A stretch of 64,000 nucleotides of DNA from Tillus elongatus (Eukaryota > Arthropoda > Insecta > Coleoptera > Cleridae), in assembly GCA_964006375.1 (NCBI GenBank), contig OZ023270.1:76912391-76976390 (forward strand), in the 5' to 3' direction. The notes beneath the pieces are model-generated. The model was not told where the DNA came from and ran no database searches. It worked only from the letters and a program-made list of their open reading frames with translations. Below are positions 24,644 through 37,804 of the stretch, in pieces (the first letter of the stretch is position 1; the number at the start of each line of letters is the position of its first letter). The translations under genes and the position numbers were made by a program.

Positions 24644-25650
24644 CACACCGATTACTCAAAAAAGGGACCGGTTTTGATTAAATCTGGTGAATACCTTCCT
24701 TTTGCAAGTGGATTGAAGAAGTTCGTTAACCAGGAAAATCTGCCCAGGTTTTCCCAGAAAATTGTGGGTTTCCTCTCGAAAAAAAAATATATCTTCGGAA
24801 ACAACAAAGTAAGGGCAATCAAATTGGGTACGCGGATTTATATCGCTATAGGTAAATTACGTACCAAAATTTAACTCTGTAAATTAGAAGACAAAAAAGT
24901 TATAGGCACTTAAACAAAGTAAATTGGGGTTTTCCTCAAAACGTCAAAGTCGCAATTTAAAACGTCAAAATTTGCAACATTTAGACAAAAACCTCAAACT
25001 AATATGGCCTATGGAAAGAAAAGGCCCCAAGAAGAACGTTTTACAAACTCTGAAGTCTTAGTTGCAACCGTTATTGTCCTGCATTTTACTAAAATATTTC
25101 TAGAAAATTCAATTCAAATAGACCCTTTCTCTGATGTTTTGGCAGTAGTCTTGCCTATAGAGTTTATCGTTTAATGGTATGTAATTTTTGTCGAATTTTC
25201 GTAAGAAATCAATAAAGCTCAATATATACGAAAAAAAATTGTATACATTAATTATAGAGTGTCTTGAGTTACATCTTAAAAAATTATTTCTACAATCACA
25301 GGCTGGCCCGTTGGTGATACATATTTTCTTTTTTTTTTAATCGAACACGACTTATGTTATTGCATTTTTGTATTTTCCATCAAAATATAATGCCTATTTG
25401 TAAGAAAAGAAATTCGGGACGCAGCAAGTGCGTTATGGTAGCGAATTTTCATTAAATGCTTCAAATTTGACTAGCTCAATTTGCTATTAACCTATAAGGT
25501 TGACCAAGAAACCGGTTTTTCGGGAACACTTTAAGTTTACTTTCGGAAATTTTTGTACATTTTCAAACAATAAAGTTACTTTGATGAAATATGGCACATT
25601 GTTTTTACTATATAGGTTATATTGGTAACCCAATTTGACATTTCCAGACA
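24438..25650 (-). repeat. Long composite repeat copy with (TA)n array
   Basis: Reverse-oriented sister of the copy at 19109-20441. Its terminal hairpin (TTTAGTGAATTTTC...AAAATTCACTAGTGAGG) is at 24441-24477, the array at 24573-24628 with an imperfect extension to about 24645, then ATTACTCAAAAAAGGG, CAATTTAAAACGTCAAAATT and, at about 25415, ATTCGGGACGCAGCAAGTGC. The segment 25415-25650 corresponds to the 310-bp first part of the long copies. Non-coding. Confidence 0.65.
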
Positions 25651-26459
25651 TTTTTTCTTTATGTAATAGTAGAAAAAATAACTTAAATGGAACGTAATGA
25701 AAGGCACTTAAATAGAGCCGTTTGGAACGCCGAGTGCAGAAGATCGATTTACTACTAAACAAATAAGATAAATACCTTTTTTTTTTATTTAAGAAAAATA
25801 CCCTGCTTCAATAAAAGATGATTATCAGATTTCTCTTGCAATGCGGTTTTTAAGGTAAATTTACCAAATTATTTATACCGTAGTGTATATCACATAAAAT
25901 AACAAGCCCAAGTGCTTTTCTAATTGATACAGTTCACCAGTAAATATAGATGCCAATTTGGGTAGTTTGTATGTGAGAGATGTATTGCCTGTGTATACAG
26001 CTGATCCTGTACCGTTTCCATTTTTGGAGATACCTGTATAGATGAATTTATGATTCTCATGCTCAGATTTCATTTTTAGGAATTGCTTTTTTATTACATT
26101 GTTGGGATCGGTGGTAGTGTGTTAGTCTTAACTCAAAAGCTTGTTGTGTCTAAGGAGGGATCCGTGTCTTGTATGAACTGGCAGATAATGGTAAAGGCTC
26201 TTCCACACTTTCAGGGATCCTGCGGCATCTATTGTTTGTCCGAGCTGAAAGACGCCGTTTTCATCTCAATAGTGTCTTGTAGCTCTTTGAAGTAAACAAC
26301 TCATAATCTTGATGTTCTGGTGTACTGAGGACTTTGGAGGCATAATTTAAAGTTACCTCTGCTCTTTTTGGTTTAAGAGACATTTCATTTGTGAGACTCC
26401 TAATACTTTCGAAAAGGCTACTTCGGTAAACACCAAGAGCTATTCTTAAAGCAGAGTTT
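25651..26459. other. No gene seen
   Basis: Short frames of 66-91 codons on both strands have no recognisable domain. Part of the left side may still belong to the preceding repeat. Confidence 0.45.
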
Positions 26460-27090
26460 TTTTTATTTCAAAAACACACCACAGCCTAAATACTATCGTA
26501 CCGTGTGTGTCGACAGGGAGAAGAGAGGCAACTTGTTAATTCTGGACTTGAAGGTTTGGAGGTTCGGGGGAGAAGGAAAAACATGTGCCGGCAAGGAATT
26601 CCACAACTTGGAAGTCCTCGGGACAAAAGAGCGGGCATAACAAGATGTTCCATGTCTGGTGACCTGGACAGTAAAAGGGTGCATTCGCTCTGTTCCCCTG
26701 GTAGATCTGTTGGGGGCAGCAGGTGGAGGAACTATGGAAGAAAGCTCCTCTGAGCAGTGCCCGTGCAGATATCTATAAAAGAGAGAGAGGTCACCAACGG
26801 CACGTCAGTGCGCAAGGGATGGCAGCCTTTGGGTGAGGGTAGGGTTACCAATGAGACGTGTAGCTCTCTTCTGAATGGAGTCCAGGATAGCGAGTGTAGA
26901 AGCGGCAGCAGCACCCCAGATGTGGGAGCAATATTCGAGGTTTCGTCTTATTTGTGAAGTATATAAGGTATAGAGATTAACTGGTGAAAAGTATTTGCGA
27001 GCCCGGAAGAGGAAACCTAGTTTCTTAGCAGCCGCTTCTGCAATTGATGTGACATGTTGGTGCCAATTGAGATTTCGATCCACAGAAATG
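26460..27090 (-). pseudogene. LINE reverse transcriptase 3' part
   Basis: Minus-strand translation gives two blocks in different frames: LNWHQHVTSIAEAAAKKLG with LYTLYTSQIR and LEYCSHIWG, typical of the region after the reverse transcriptase catalytic core in insect non-LTR elements, and SFVPRTSKLWNSLPAHVFP with FKSRINKLPLF, the usual end of this ORF2. After the stop, an A run (T run on plus at 26459-26465) suggests the poly-A tail at the left end. At least one frameshift near 26800. The 5' part is missing. Confidence 0.75.
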
Positions 27091-27700
27091 TCAACAAGTG
27101 AAAAGGACTCATTACTTTGAATAACTTGGTTGTTTATTGTATCGTAATGTCGCGCATATGCAGAAACTTGTTACTGAATATATTGTAAACTATGGCCCCG
27201 TAATCTATTCTGGATCTAATGAGCGTCTTCTAGTTGTTGAGCAGCAGGTTGGTGTCCGTTCTACACTCATAATGTGCTAGAATCTTCATCATACTGTTAC
27301 GTGATTGTTTAACTTGCACTATGTCTAGTTCCCATTGTAGTTTTTGGTCAAACACCAGCCCTAGAAATTTAACTTGTTCTACAGATCTTATATTTGCGCC
27401 GTACAGATCAGTTTCATATCATTAATTCTTTTCGATTTGAATAATATCATGCTCACATTTTCATCTGTAGAGAATCGAAATCTGGTACTTTCTGACAACT
27501 GCTAAATATTTGTGACGGATGTCTGTAGGAGTTTTTGGGTACCATCTAGGTTATTGTCTTTTGTATATATGACTAAATTACCAGCATATAGACTGGTTTT
27601 GGCTAGTGTACCTAGATATAAAAATCTTTTAGACAATCTTATTACTAACACTTTAATTATCATTCGAAAATGTTATCATTCTTGCATTTTGTTCAGATAT
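27091..27700 (-). pseudogene. Second LINE reverse transcriptase fragment
   Basis: Minus-strand translation, over several frames and stops, shows RFSTDENVSMILFKSKRIND, LNF*GWCLTK-like and SLDPE*ITGP-like strings. They match the linker-thumb part of a different non-LTR reverse transcriptase (F-S-x-E-K-T-x-x-x-F-S then L-G-x-x-F-D then R-S-R-I-D-Y-G). It is more decayed than the neighbouring LINE fragment and of another family. Confidence 0.55.
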
Positions 27701-28670
<970 letters not shown>

Positions 28671-29025
28671 GAGCCTCGGTGGTTCAGTGGTAAGAACGTG
28701 TGCCTCTGAACCGAAGGGTACTGGGTTCGATCGCAGGGTACTCCTTTCACTTTTTCATTACATACTGTACAATTAACATCAACCGAGGTTGTGGCATTGT
28801 ATTTGAGCAAGTTGAATATCTGCACGTTCCGCCCATCGGAGGGGGCGTAAAGCCCTCGGTCCCATGTCCATGAGATGTTGGGCACGTTAAAAATCCCTAC
28901 CCTCCTTACAGAAAGGCAGGGGTTCGGCTAAATTTCTAGGATAGTGAGGTGAAACTGCTCCCTGGCGTCGGTGATTGGCCATAGTCGCGGAAATAGGCCG
29001 ACGTTAAAGAAATAAAACACACACA
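28671..29025 (+). mobile_element. tRNA-derived SINE, copy 4
   Basis: The head is GAGCCTCGGTGGTTCAGTGG with A box, and the B box is GGGTTCGATCGCAGGG. The body has ATGAGATGTTGGGCACG, CCTTACAGAAAGGCAGG and GGAAATAGGCCGACG, and the tail is AAAGAAATAAAACACAC. About 350 bp, nearly full length. No convincing target duplication seen. Confidence 0.8.
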
Positions 29026-29475
29026 CACAAATCAAGTGTTTTAACTCTTTTTGAGAAAAATGCCCAAAACTCCATTTTCTATGAAGGTAGAAAATTACAT
29101 TTTGCTATATCTATAGATAGTGTGAGTCGCTTTAAAAAGAACTTGTATTATAAATTTCATTAAAGATACAAAAGCTTTCCAGAAGGAAACTTGATTTATG
29201 TTTAGAAAAGTAAAGTATGTGCGAAATTATAAAAGTAGCAGCTATTTATCCTTATTAATCGCCTGAATGATTTCGCGGTAGTCAACCTAATTAAACCGAT
29301 TTTTTCAATATCAACAATAATAAAATGTTTGCTGAATATTATGATTTTAGACTCAAAGGTGACAAAGTTATTCAGGCGTTTTAAACAAAAATGAGATCTT
29401 GTTCAAAGCGTATTAAATCTGTACACTATTATTTCTCCAAATGTCAAAATAAAACAAAACAAAACGATACATTTA
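29026..29475. other. No gene seen
   Basis: AT-rich spacer; no recognised features. Confidence 0.45.
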
Positions 29476-29547
29476 ACGAGCGGGAATCGATCTCAAAATC
29501 TTCTGCCTAGAAGACAAGCACCCTACCATTGAACCATCTGAGATACG
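29476..29547 (-). repeat. tRNA-like sequence (decayed, tRNA-derived)
   Basis: The minus strand has an A-box-like ATGGTTCAATGGTAGGGTG and a B-box-like GATCGATTCCCG at tRNA spacing. The acceptor strands do not pair and both the anticodon and T stems have mismatches, so this is a tRNA pseudogene or SINE head, not a working tRNA. Confidence 0.5.
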
Positions 29548-29879
29548 TTAACTAACGCTTTGTTCACATGATACTTGACGCCGGCTTGATGCCCCGTGAT
29601 ATTTTATATTATAATAAAAGTAAACTTAACAATTAATTACAGAATAAATAGAATGGTCACTTGAAACAGATTCAACGACTGTTTTGATCTTAGATGACGT
29701 GTTATGTTTTACTTTAAAGATAAAAGAACAAACTGTTTTAAAATTTTTTTTATAGAGACGTGACTTGATTTTGTTTACATTTATACTATATTATGCTTTC
29801 AGTCTAAAATTGTATTTGGACCCGTTCATCAAGTTACAAATACAGTGTATTTTACAAATTGATTGAATCCCCCAGTTAA
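29548..29879. other. No gene seen
   Basis: AT-rich spacer between two tRNA-derived sequences; no recognised features. Confidence 0.4.
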
Positions 29880-30112
29880 CAAACAATAATAACACAACAG
29901 TAGACAAACTCCGCACCTAGAAGCCTTAGACTTGTACGGGGGAGCTTACATACACATATAGACAAAGGACACCACCCATAACTCAACAGAAGCCGCCTTT
30001 CCACATTCGAGTGAAAAAGACCGACTGTCTGAATATGGTACTCGAACTCTCGACATCCTAGTCGGATTCTAGAGGTTACTCACCTCGCGAACTGAGCTAT
30101 TCGGCCTGTCAA
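29880..30112 (-). mobile_element. Second tRNA-derived SINE-like repeat
   Basis: On the minus strand the head (30037-30109) reads GGCCGAATAGCTCAGTTCG with GAGAGTTCGAGTACC, placed like A and B boxes. A GC-richer body follows (29890-30036: GTGGAAAGGCGGCTTC, GGTGGTGTCCTTTG, GGCTTCTAGGTGCGG). It differs from the five SINE copies above. Only one copy is seen here, so its boundaries are uncertain. Confidence 0.45.
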
Positions 30113-30169
30113 TCGCTTAGCAAGTTTTTATTTCATGTCGTCTGTCATCTGCGATATTTGTGGCCGAGT

Positions 30170-30647
30170 TTTCACGATTGTTGGTTCGGGTAGTATGTTT
30201 TATGCCTGTTATTTATTTGGTTTGGTTACCGTTAATGTATGGTTTATACCTGTTGTATGAATCAATCTACGCAGAGCAGTTAACTACTCTGTCTACCAGG
30301 CGTCGGAATTTATCCATTAAGTCGTTTCAACGCATGTCTTTCAGATTTTATTTTTAATTGGGAAAAAATTCTAAACTTTGTGAACCGAATTACCTAAAAT
30401 TCACAACATATATTTATTTACACCATTTATAGCCACGTGTAAAGTCTTATTCACGTTACTCTATCTAATACATAAAAACTATAGCGTTCGTTTTCACAAA
30501 TAGTTTTGTATATTTGGGGGGGGGGGTCCCGTTGCAGCTGACTTACGAACTCGTCCATGGTCTTAATACAAAGAAGATATGTGCCAAGTTTCGTTCAAAT
30601 CAGTTGAGTGTTTTTGAGTTATTGGTCGGATACATACATACATACAC

Positions 30648-30717
<70 letters not shown>

Positions 30718-30815
30718 TCAAACGAACCTCTTGGATTTGGGCTCTAGAGGCCCTAAGTCGCGTTCATTTGAAATAAAATCTCGAAAGTCTTACCATCGTC
30801 ACCTCTCTATTAGTG
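30170..30815 (+). repeat. Extended (TA)n element, copy a
   Basis: Aligns with 33340-33965: both contain TGGTTACCGTTAATG/TGGTTATCGTTCC, CATGTCTTTCAGATTT, TGTGAACCGAATTA-like and CTTATTCACG/CTCATTCCAG blocks, then GTGCCAAGTTTCGTTC, GAGTTATTGGTCGGATAC and the array (30653-30714). The right side is GGGCTCTAGAGGCCC and CCTCTCTATTAGTGAATG. A run of 11 G at about 30517 is unique to this copy. Confidence 0.6.
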
Positions 30816-31249
30816 AATGAAAATTTACTAAAAAAAAACTGACGCACGTCGATTTTGTTTTTAAGTGGTGCACCAGATGACGGCGTAAGTTTTGGCAAGA
30901 GCGTAAAGTACTCTCAAAATTTAAATGTCACCCTATGTTGAGTGACAACTACATTAAATCTACCTATTGTTAAATTCATATCTTATGTGTTACCAAGAAT
31001 GTTTCGTAACTTTTGAAAACAATTTTAATACCCCCGAAGATGACCCGAATAGGGTCAAAAGAAATAAAAAGTGACTTTCTTGAAATACAAGCCATCAAAA
31101 ATTTTTTTCGTTGTTGATTTTGCACGTGTTCGTTTTAGCCACGGTCTATTTAGCAATAATACCTTACCAGATTATTGATGGTCTCCCTTTATTGAATTTT
31201 AATGTGAGGTATATAGAATAACCAACTCAAATGACAGATTGCAGGTTCA
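30816..31249. other. No gene; decayed ribozyme-like motif
   Basis: At 31031-31075 the sequence CCCCCGAAGA, an extra T, GACCC, loop GAATA, GGGTC and AAAAGAAATAAA resembles the CTGAAGA-type motif. The 5-bp helix is perfect (6 bp if the extra T pairs with the following A), but the first box has C for T (CCGAAGA) and GAAAC is damaged. Nothing else seen. Confidence 0.4.
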
Positions 31250-31925
31250 GAATCATGAATATTTTAGTCTGGGTGTAAAGCAGGAGACAGACCGGTTTCG
31301 TCCTTCTTAGGACTCTTCAATATGTCATACCTGCGCTCCAACAAGTCGTCCTTAAGGCCGGCATTGCCATAATATGCAATAGAGAATAGCACAAAGAGCC
31401 ATCTCTGGTGTTGTGACGGTTCTAGGTTCCCACAGCAGCTACTACCTACACACAGTACAGCAAGAAGGAAAACTGTAGGAAGAAAACTAGCGACCGAAAC
31501 AACTACTCTCCTGGCTAATACCACGACGGACAATAGATGACATCACTCGCTAGCCACCATCACTTTAGTCCTGCCGGGACTTGCGATAAGATGTAAAGCA
31601 GGAGACACAGGCCGGTTTCATCCTTCTTATGACTCCTCAATATGCCATACGTGCGCTCCAGCAAGTCGGGCTTAAGACAGGCATTGCCATAATACGCAAT
31701 GGAGAATACCGCAAAGCGCCACCTCTGGTGTTGCGACCTCCTTGCTGTACTGTGTGTACTTGGAAGCTGTTATGTAAGCTTATAACCGTGGCAACGCCAG
31801 AGATGGCGCTTTGCACATTTCTCCATTGCATATTATTGCAATGCCTGCCTTAAGACCGACTTGTTGGAATGTAGGTACGTCATATTGAGGAGTCCCAAGA
31901 AGGACGAAACGGACGTTCAGGAATG
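31250..31925. mobile_element. Foldback element with three ribozyme-like units
   Basis: A unit of about 130 bp occurs three times. Two copies run in one orientation (about 31270-31420 and 31593-31730: GGTTTCGTCCTTCTTAGGAC, TATGTCATACCTGCGCTCC, GGCATTGCCATAATATGC). A third is inverted (about 31785-31915: CATTGCATATTATTGC, TTGAGGAGTCCCAAGAAGG). The inverted pair could fold into a long hairpin. More GC-rich than its surroundings; no coding frame with a recognisable motif. Confidence 0.6.
31287..31322 (-). ncRNA. Hammerhead-like motif, ACCGGT family, canonical spacing
   Basis: Minus strand: TTGAAGA, a perfect 4-bp helix GTCC/GGAC with loop TAAGAA, GAAAC, CG, GTC. There is no extra base between the first box and the helix, unlike the other families. 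The first C of CTGANGA is T. ACCGGT is self-complementary. The same motif recurs at 31606-31643 (minus, helix and GTC mutated) and 31883-31920 (plus, TTGAGGA with GTCC/GGAC intact, helix III altered). Confidence 0.45.
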
Positions 31926-33239
31926 TCATCTGACGATGATGAAGATCGTTTGGATGTTTTAATTAATGAGGTTCCGCATTAATCCACTTGGCAGTTGCCT
32001 AATATCATGGATTCCGGCTATCGGCCATAATACGACACATTGGAAGCCAAAACAGAGCCATGTGGAACACCTGTGTTAATTAAAAATATATTTCACGAAA
32101 CACTATCGATATCATTTGCAAGAAGGGGGTGCTGAGAAAATATGATATCGTTTGTACTAATTTTATAAAACTGTAGCTGAAAGTATGATTCAGCTAAAAT
32201 TGGACAATCCTCATAGGAATATTTAAAGGCGCTCGAAAAATATAATAGTTAATGTTGCGCTAAGCATCGTTAAAAAATATTGTTTAGATCTAAAAATTGT
32301 AACGTAATATTACGGGAATTCTTTAATTATCGTTGTCCTAACTGTGTGAAACCGTTCTATGCTTAATACAAACGTAGGATGATTTTTACCGGCTTCACAA
32401 ATGTTCGTTTTCTTCTCTGCGGACGATTTCGCCTTTAACTCGTAAAAGACATCAGCTGTAGAGAAGAAATTAAGCATGTGTGAAGCAATAGAAAATGTCT
32501 ATATGCCTGTATTTATGAAAATGGTTGCTTCATACTAGATTAAGTGTCTTTTACTGATTTAATAATGTTAATAAAATTGCATAAGCCATTCCACATGTAA
32601 AACTTAAAGAACTTTTGACCCCTGTTCTGAGAAATGACTAAGATCATCAGAATGTATTTTCCACAACAGACATACGGAAACAGAAAATAAGAATTCAATT
32701 TCATCTACGTCATAAAAGTCTATAAATCAAGCAGGAAATGCAAACTCAGAAAATCAAAACATTTCTTACGTAATTTTAAAATCGATGGCGTAGGTAACGC
32801 AGAAAAATTAACTTCACAATGTTATAAAATAAGATAATTATTACGCAATTGTAAATTATTCGTTCAATTATTTAATACATATCGATTATTGTGATCAGAG
32901 CTATCAGCATGGCCGTACTCAATTATTTATAAGTCATATTTTATGTAAGATCAAAAAGAAGTATATTTTCGCGATCAATCTGACCATTGTACTTACTCAT
33001 CATAATAAATAAACAAAACACGTTATTATTCTTTAGTTTCCAATTTTAAAAAGCATATGCAATCATTTACTTAACCTCAAAGCAGAACTGTCAAACTATA
33101 ATAAATAAACAAAACACACCATTCCATCTGGTTTTTACTACAAGTAGCTGATATAAAACTTCCTTATTTTCCCCTCTCACTTTCAGATTAGGATATTTCT
33201 TAAGATTTTACAAATCTCCGCATCCGAATATACCCGAAG
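31926..33239. other. No gene seen; CCGGTTTCG-family fragment
   Basis: Around 32393-32520, GGCTTCACAAATGTTCG, TTCTTCTCTGCGG, TTTCGCCTTTAACTCG and AGAGAAGAAATTAAGC mark a decayed CCGGTTTCG-family copy. The rest is AT-rich without recognised features. Confidence 0.45.
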
Positions 33240-33752
33240 GCGGTGGTTAGGGTGGGATCGCTCCAGTTCGGGTGTGAACATTCGTTGCACATTAGGGTGT
33301 TGTGGCGATCCCGCCTTACGTGTGTTATTTTGTTTGGTTATCGTTCCATTATCATGTATGCCTGTGATATATGTATTAATCTACGCGTGCCAGTTGACTA
33401 CTATGTCTTTGTCTGGCATCATGCTTTAACCGCTTAAGTTGTTTCCGTTCATGTCTTTCAGATTTCATTCCTAATTTGGGAAAAACTCAAAATTTTGTGA
33501 ACCAAATTATTTAAAATACACAACATAGGTTTACTTGCTTTGTTTCTAGCTACATGTAAAGTCTCATTCCAGTGACTTTTATACTTTAAAAATATAGCGT
33601 ATTCAAAAATATTTTTGTATAATTTTTTGGGGAAAAATATGTCCGTTAAAGCTGATTTACGAACTCGTCCGCAGTTGTAACGAAATGAACACATGTGCCA
33701 AGTTTCGTTCAAATTAGTTGAGTATTTTTTGAGTTATCGCTCGGATACATAC

Positions 33753-33842
<90 letters not shown>

Positions 33843-33965
33843 TCACACCTTGGATATGGATTCTAGAAGCCCTAATTCGTGCACATTTCAAAAAATTTTC
33901 CGAAAGTATCACCATCGTTACCTCTCTACCAGTGAATTTTCTTAATGAAAATTCACTAAAGGTAA
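33240..33965 (+). repeat. Extended (TA)n element, copy b
   Basis: Sister of 30170-30815, with the array at 33754-33839. It ends with CCTCTCTACCAGTGAATTTT, CTTAATGAAAATTCACTAAA, a well-preserved terminal hairpin (stem GTGAATTTTC/GAAAATTCAC). Its left side (33240-33340: GGTGGGATCGCTCC and GGCGATCCCGCC) is GC-richer and may be a separate insertion or the true 5' part. Confidence 0.6.
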
Positions 33966-35249
33966 CGAAAAACTGCATTCGTTGCATCGAACAACGCGTA
34001 AAACTTTCCTCTCACGCTCTGAGCTTTATTTTTCACGTGGCATCACGTTTCCCGCGGAATCATGGCCTTCTTGATATCAGTCGGTCAAAATAACAACGGC
34101 AGACGTTGTGTGTACGTAGGAACAACTGGCAGCATCGATTACGTCCGTACGCAAAAATTCACGCGTCATCGGTTCGAGTCTGGCTGCCGGACGTCCAATC
34201 AGCGTTTCACATCAATAATAATTCTAATATCTAGTCGCCCGGATTTTGTATGCAGTTTGCACTTGTTATCTAGTAAATAAATTGACCTAATTACAACAGA
34301 CCAAATGAAATTATCGATGCCAATTATTACGTTCTGTATAAAGACTGATCGGCTTGACTGTCCACACATGAAACCGCTCAGATATCCACATTATCATACT
34401 AACGATTCATTAATATAAGATTCAATTTTGCGTAAATCTAATATTAAAACAGAATGATTTATTAAGTTTCGATTTTATATTAATTATTATAAATATGGAA
34501 CATATTTAAATTATGCCTAGTTGCACACTGCCACTTTTGTTGTTACATTTCCCCATTAAGAGCTGATTTCAGTTCTTGCCACTGCAGTATAGGTAACGCA
34601 AGAAGTCGCGGCCCGCTGAAAAAAAACTTAAAAGTTATCTCGGCGTGCTTTGGCGAAGAAAACCGGCAATTGAAAAGAATCGCATCGCATACAATCATCC
34701 GTCATAGTGGGCGTTGGAAAAAAGCGGATTGCGAAAATCGCGCCGGGGAAAAGTGAGGTTGTTTTAGATCGCCGCCTGCTGAGTGTTTTTTTTTAAATCT
34801 TACCAGACAAATTGTGAAAGTGTGAATAGTTTGTTGATATATTGTGCATATAGTGTTAAAACGTTACCTGTAGTTCCTGCAACAAATTATTAGTTATCAC
34901 AATAAAAGTGAAATGGTTGAGCGATTATAATATTTATCTACCTTTAGTTAATTAATATATTGAGCGCCTTTTTAACAAATGATGCTATGATGCGATGAAA
35001 AGTTGAGCAAACCGAACACAATAGCATTTAATGCAAGATGGAGTACTTTCTTATGTAACTGTCGTCTTTTGAATGGTATCAAAAATTTGTATTTCATTAA
35101 GACCTAAAAGTATGTTGTTACTTTCCCAACCTTTTTGATGTTGCTTAGTTTAAGTTAACCGGGTCAGACGTTCACTTCTGGGTAAAACGAGATATTCACT
35201 TAGCCATTTTGATCCAGAATCGATTAATTGATTACATATTCAAATAAAT
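33966..35249. other. No confirmed gene; GC-richer segment near 34.6 kb
   Basis: At 34560-34770 composition rises (GCAAGAAGTCGCGGCCCGC, CGGCGTGCTTTGGCG, AATCGCGCCGGGG), followed by an AT-rich stretch with GTGAAAGTGTGAATAG and GTGAAATGG. Insect promoters with 5' UTR exons can look like this, and the segment lies about 9 kb upstream of the zinc-finger start exon on the same strand. AAAAGTGAGG near 34753 could be a donor. This is inference only. A 61-base stretch at 34129 with GGCAGC/GCTGCC ends and a GGTTCGAGTC box is tRNA-like but too short. Confidence 0.25.
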
Positions 35250-36060
35250 GCTGTCTCAATAAGAGTGATACAGCTTTAAACTGAAATTAAATATAATTTT
35301 TACAACGTATCCAGAAGAAATGTATTACAAATTAAAATATATTGTATCAAATTAAACGTAGAAATAATATCGCTACCGTGGCCACCACCCCGGGTTGCTG
35401 TAAGCCTTTTTTTCCGATTATTCATCACATGTTGACATAATGACGATTTAATGGCACCAATAACCTCTCGTCTGTTACTCTTTACTTGTTGGACATTCTG
35501 CCGATTTTTAAAATAAATTTTCGACTTCGATTTCCACCACAGAAAGAAATCCAGTGGGGTCAGATCGCATGATCGTGGTGGCCAGTTAACATAACCAAAC
35601 CGGGACACTATGCGGCCTGGAAACCTGACTTGCAATAAAGCAATGGTTTCTCGAGCTATGTGACATGTGGCCTCATCTTGCTGAAAGCTTTAATTTTCTG
35701 TATTCAAGCTGTGCAATTGACGCCACAAAAATTGGTAATCATTTCGCGATATCGTTCTCCATTGATGATAAATGCGCATTTTCATCCTCATCTTTAAAAA
35801 AGTCCGACCGTATCAAGCCGTGGCCTCTAGAGAATGCATTTGCCGTTTAGTGAATGTCTTTGGAGTTTTCGGTTGTACAGACTCTCCAGTTTTATTTCTT
35901 AACGAAACCATTTAATGTAAATTGTGCCTTATCACTGAAGATGATTTTTTGATGGATATGTTTATCCTCTTGCAACTTTTCCAAGGCCCATTTGTTTCAC
36001 CAAAACACAAAATAAATTGACAGTTCACAAATTAATTATGTCACTCTTATTGAGACCGTT
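35250..36060 (-). mobile_element. Internally deleted mariner-type transposon
   Basis: The ends are GTCTCAATAAGAGTGA (35252-35267) and its inverted match GTCACTCTTATTGAGAC (36041-36057). The element is about 0.8 kb, too short for a full transposase gene. The minus-strand relic lacks the DNA-binding domain. Confidence 0.7.
35300..36000 (-). pseudogene. Transposase relic, C-terminal part
   Basis: The longest open part (35300-35635) includes QVRFPGRIVSRFGYVNWPP and RSCDLTPLDFFLW: the third catalytic Asp block, with C for P in RSPD. To its right, in broken frames, come QDEATCHIA-like and NWRVCTTEN sequences from the middle of the protein. The family (QVRFPGR, NWPPRSCDLTPLDFF) differs from the transposases at 39 and 49 kb. 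Confidence 0.7.
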
Positions 36061-36645
36061 TAATGTCTTTGCTAATATGTTTAAATAAAAGTAGCCTTTC
36101 CATAATTTACTGTTTGATGCGTCTACTTTGGAAAATCGATCACAAAGATAAATACAATATGGCTACAATATAAACGAAAATTATCTAGTTGTCATGGGAA
36201 CATTATCTCCGTAACCTTGAGGAAATTATAGAAAGCAGCAATAGCGTCAATATCTTTAGAGATGAGGAAATCTAATTATGTTCATGTGGAATATTATTAG
36301 ATAATATATTTTAAAAAGAATAAAACGCATTTAGAAATAGCGTTACCAAATGAATTAAATTAATGTACTGATAATTAACGCAAATCTTACTGTCGAAAAT
36401 CACAGTTCTTGGATGATAAATTTTGGGAAATTATATAATATCCAATTTATCACAATATTGTTAATAGCTGGCGATCGCTTGCTTAACAAATTGTCTTGGT
36501 AAGATGAGTAAGTGTATGAGTTTATTTCTTTCTCGGTTTAACTTTAAAATCAACTTTGCAATTTCAATATATCTATTCGTGAAAAAAAGTACATTTTCGC
36601 TTGATTCGTGGTGTAGCATTTTGCTCAAAAACAAAAAACAAAAAA
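36061..36645. other. No gene seen
   Basis: AT-rich spacer. Confidence 0.45.
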
Positions 36646-36650
36646 TTATG

Positions 36651-37213
<563 letters not shown>

Positions 37214-37733
37214 CGCCAATAGCAAAAACTGTTGATAAAAATGTACTGGATATACGAGGGCGAATCCTTATCCCTCACCCTTTACCTATATAATGAATAG
37301 CTAGAAACAATGAATAATCTTTATTTTTCAATATAATTATCCGGAACTCCAAATACGTTTTTCTCAACAATGCTCTAATATTTTTACAGGTTCTAAATAA
37401 AATGTTGTCCCGATTTCGGCACCTACAAGCACTTCATTAACTGTCAGAAACTTCTTCTCGGTTAGGTATTTTTTTTGGTTTGAAATCAGTTTATAGTTAA
37501 TTGGTACAAGATCGGGCAATTAAGGTGGATAATTTCATAGTTCAAACACAGCCCTGTTGATGACAGACATTGCGGTAACTGAATTGTGACTTGTATTGAC
37601 CTGATGAAAGAGTGTACCCCTATTGTCACTTTTGTACCTGAAGAAGTCACATCGTAGCGAAACAGCTGTACTATGTGTGTATAACATGAACGCAATGCTC
37701 TATCGTTTTTCTGAACAACTTATAATGTATGTA

Positions 37734-37740
<7 letters not shown>
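37214..37740. other. No gene; candidate ribozyme-like motif
   Basis: At 37638-37670: CTGAAGA, an extra A, a hairpin GTCAC/GTAGC with one mismatch and loop ATC, GAAAC, AGCT, GTA. ACAGCTGT is self-complementary, the same arrangement as the other families. Helix I is not evident, so the call is weak. No coding signal. Confidence 0.3.

Positions 37741-37804
<64 letters not shown>

Noticed and set aside
28671..28745. tRNA gene at the SINE head
   Set aside because: A and B boxes are present, but the acceptor strands do not pair and the sequence continues into the same body in five copies.
34129..34189. Possible tRNA with GGCAGC/GCTGCC ends
   Set aside because: Only 61 bases, no proper D or anticodon arm; at most a tRNA-derived remnant or chance.
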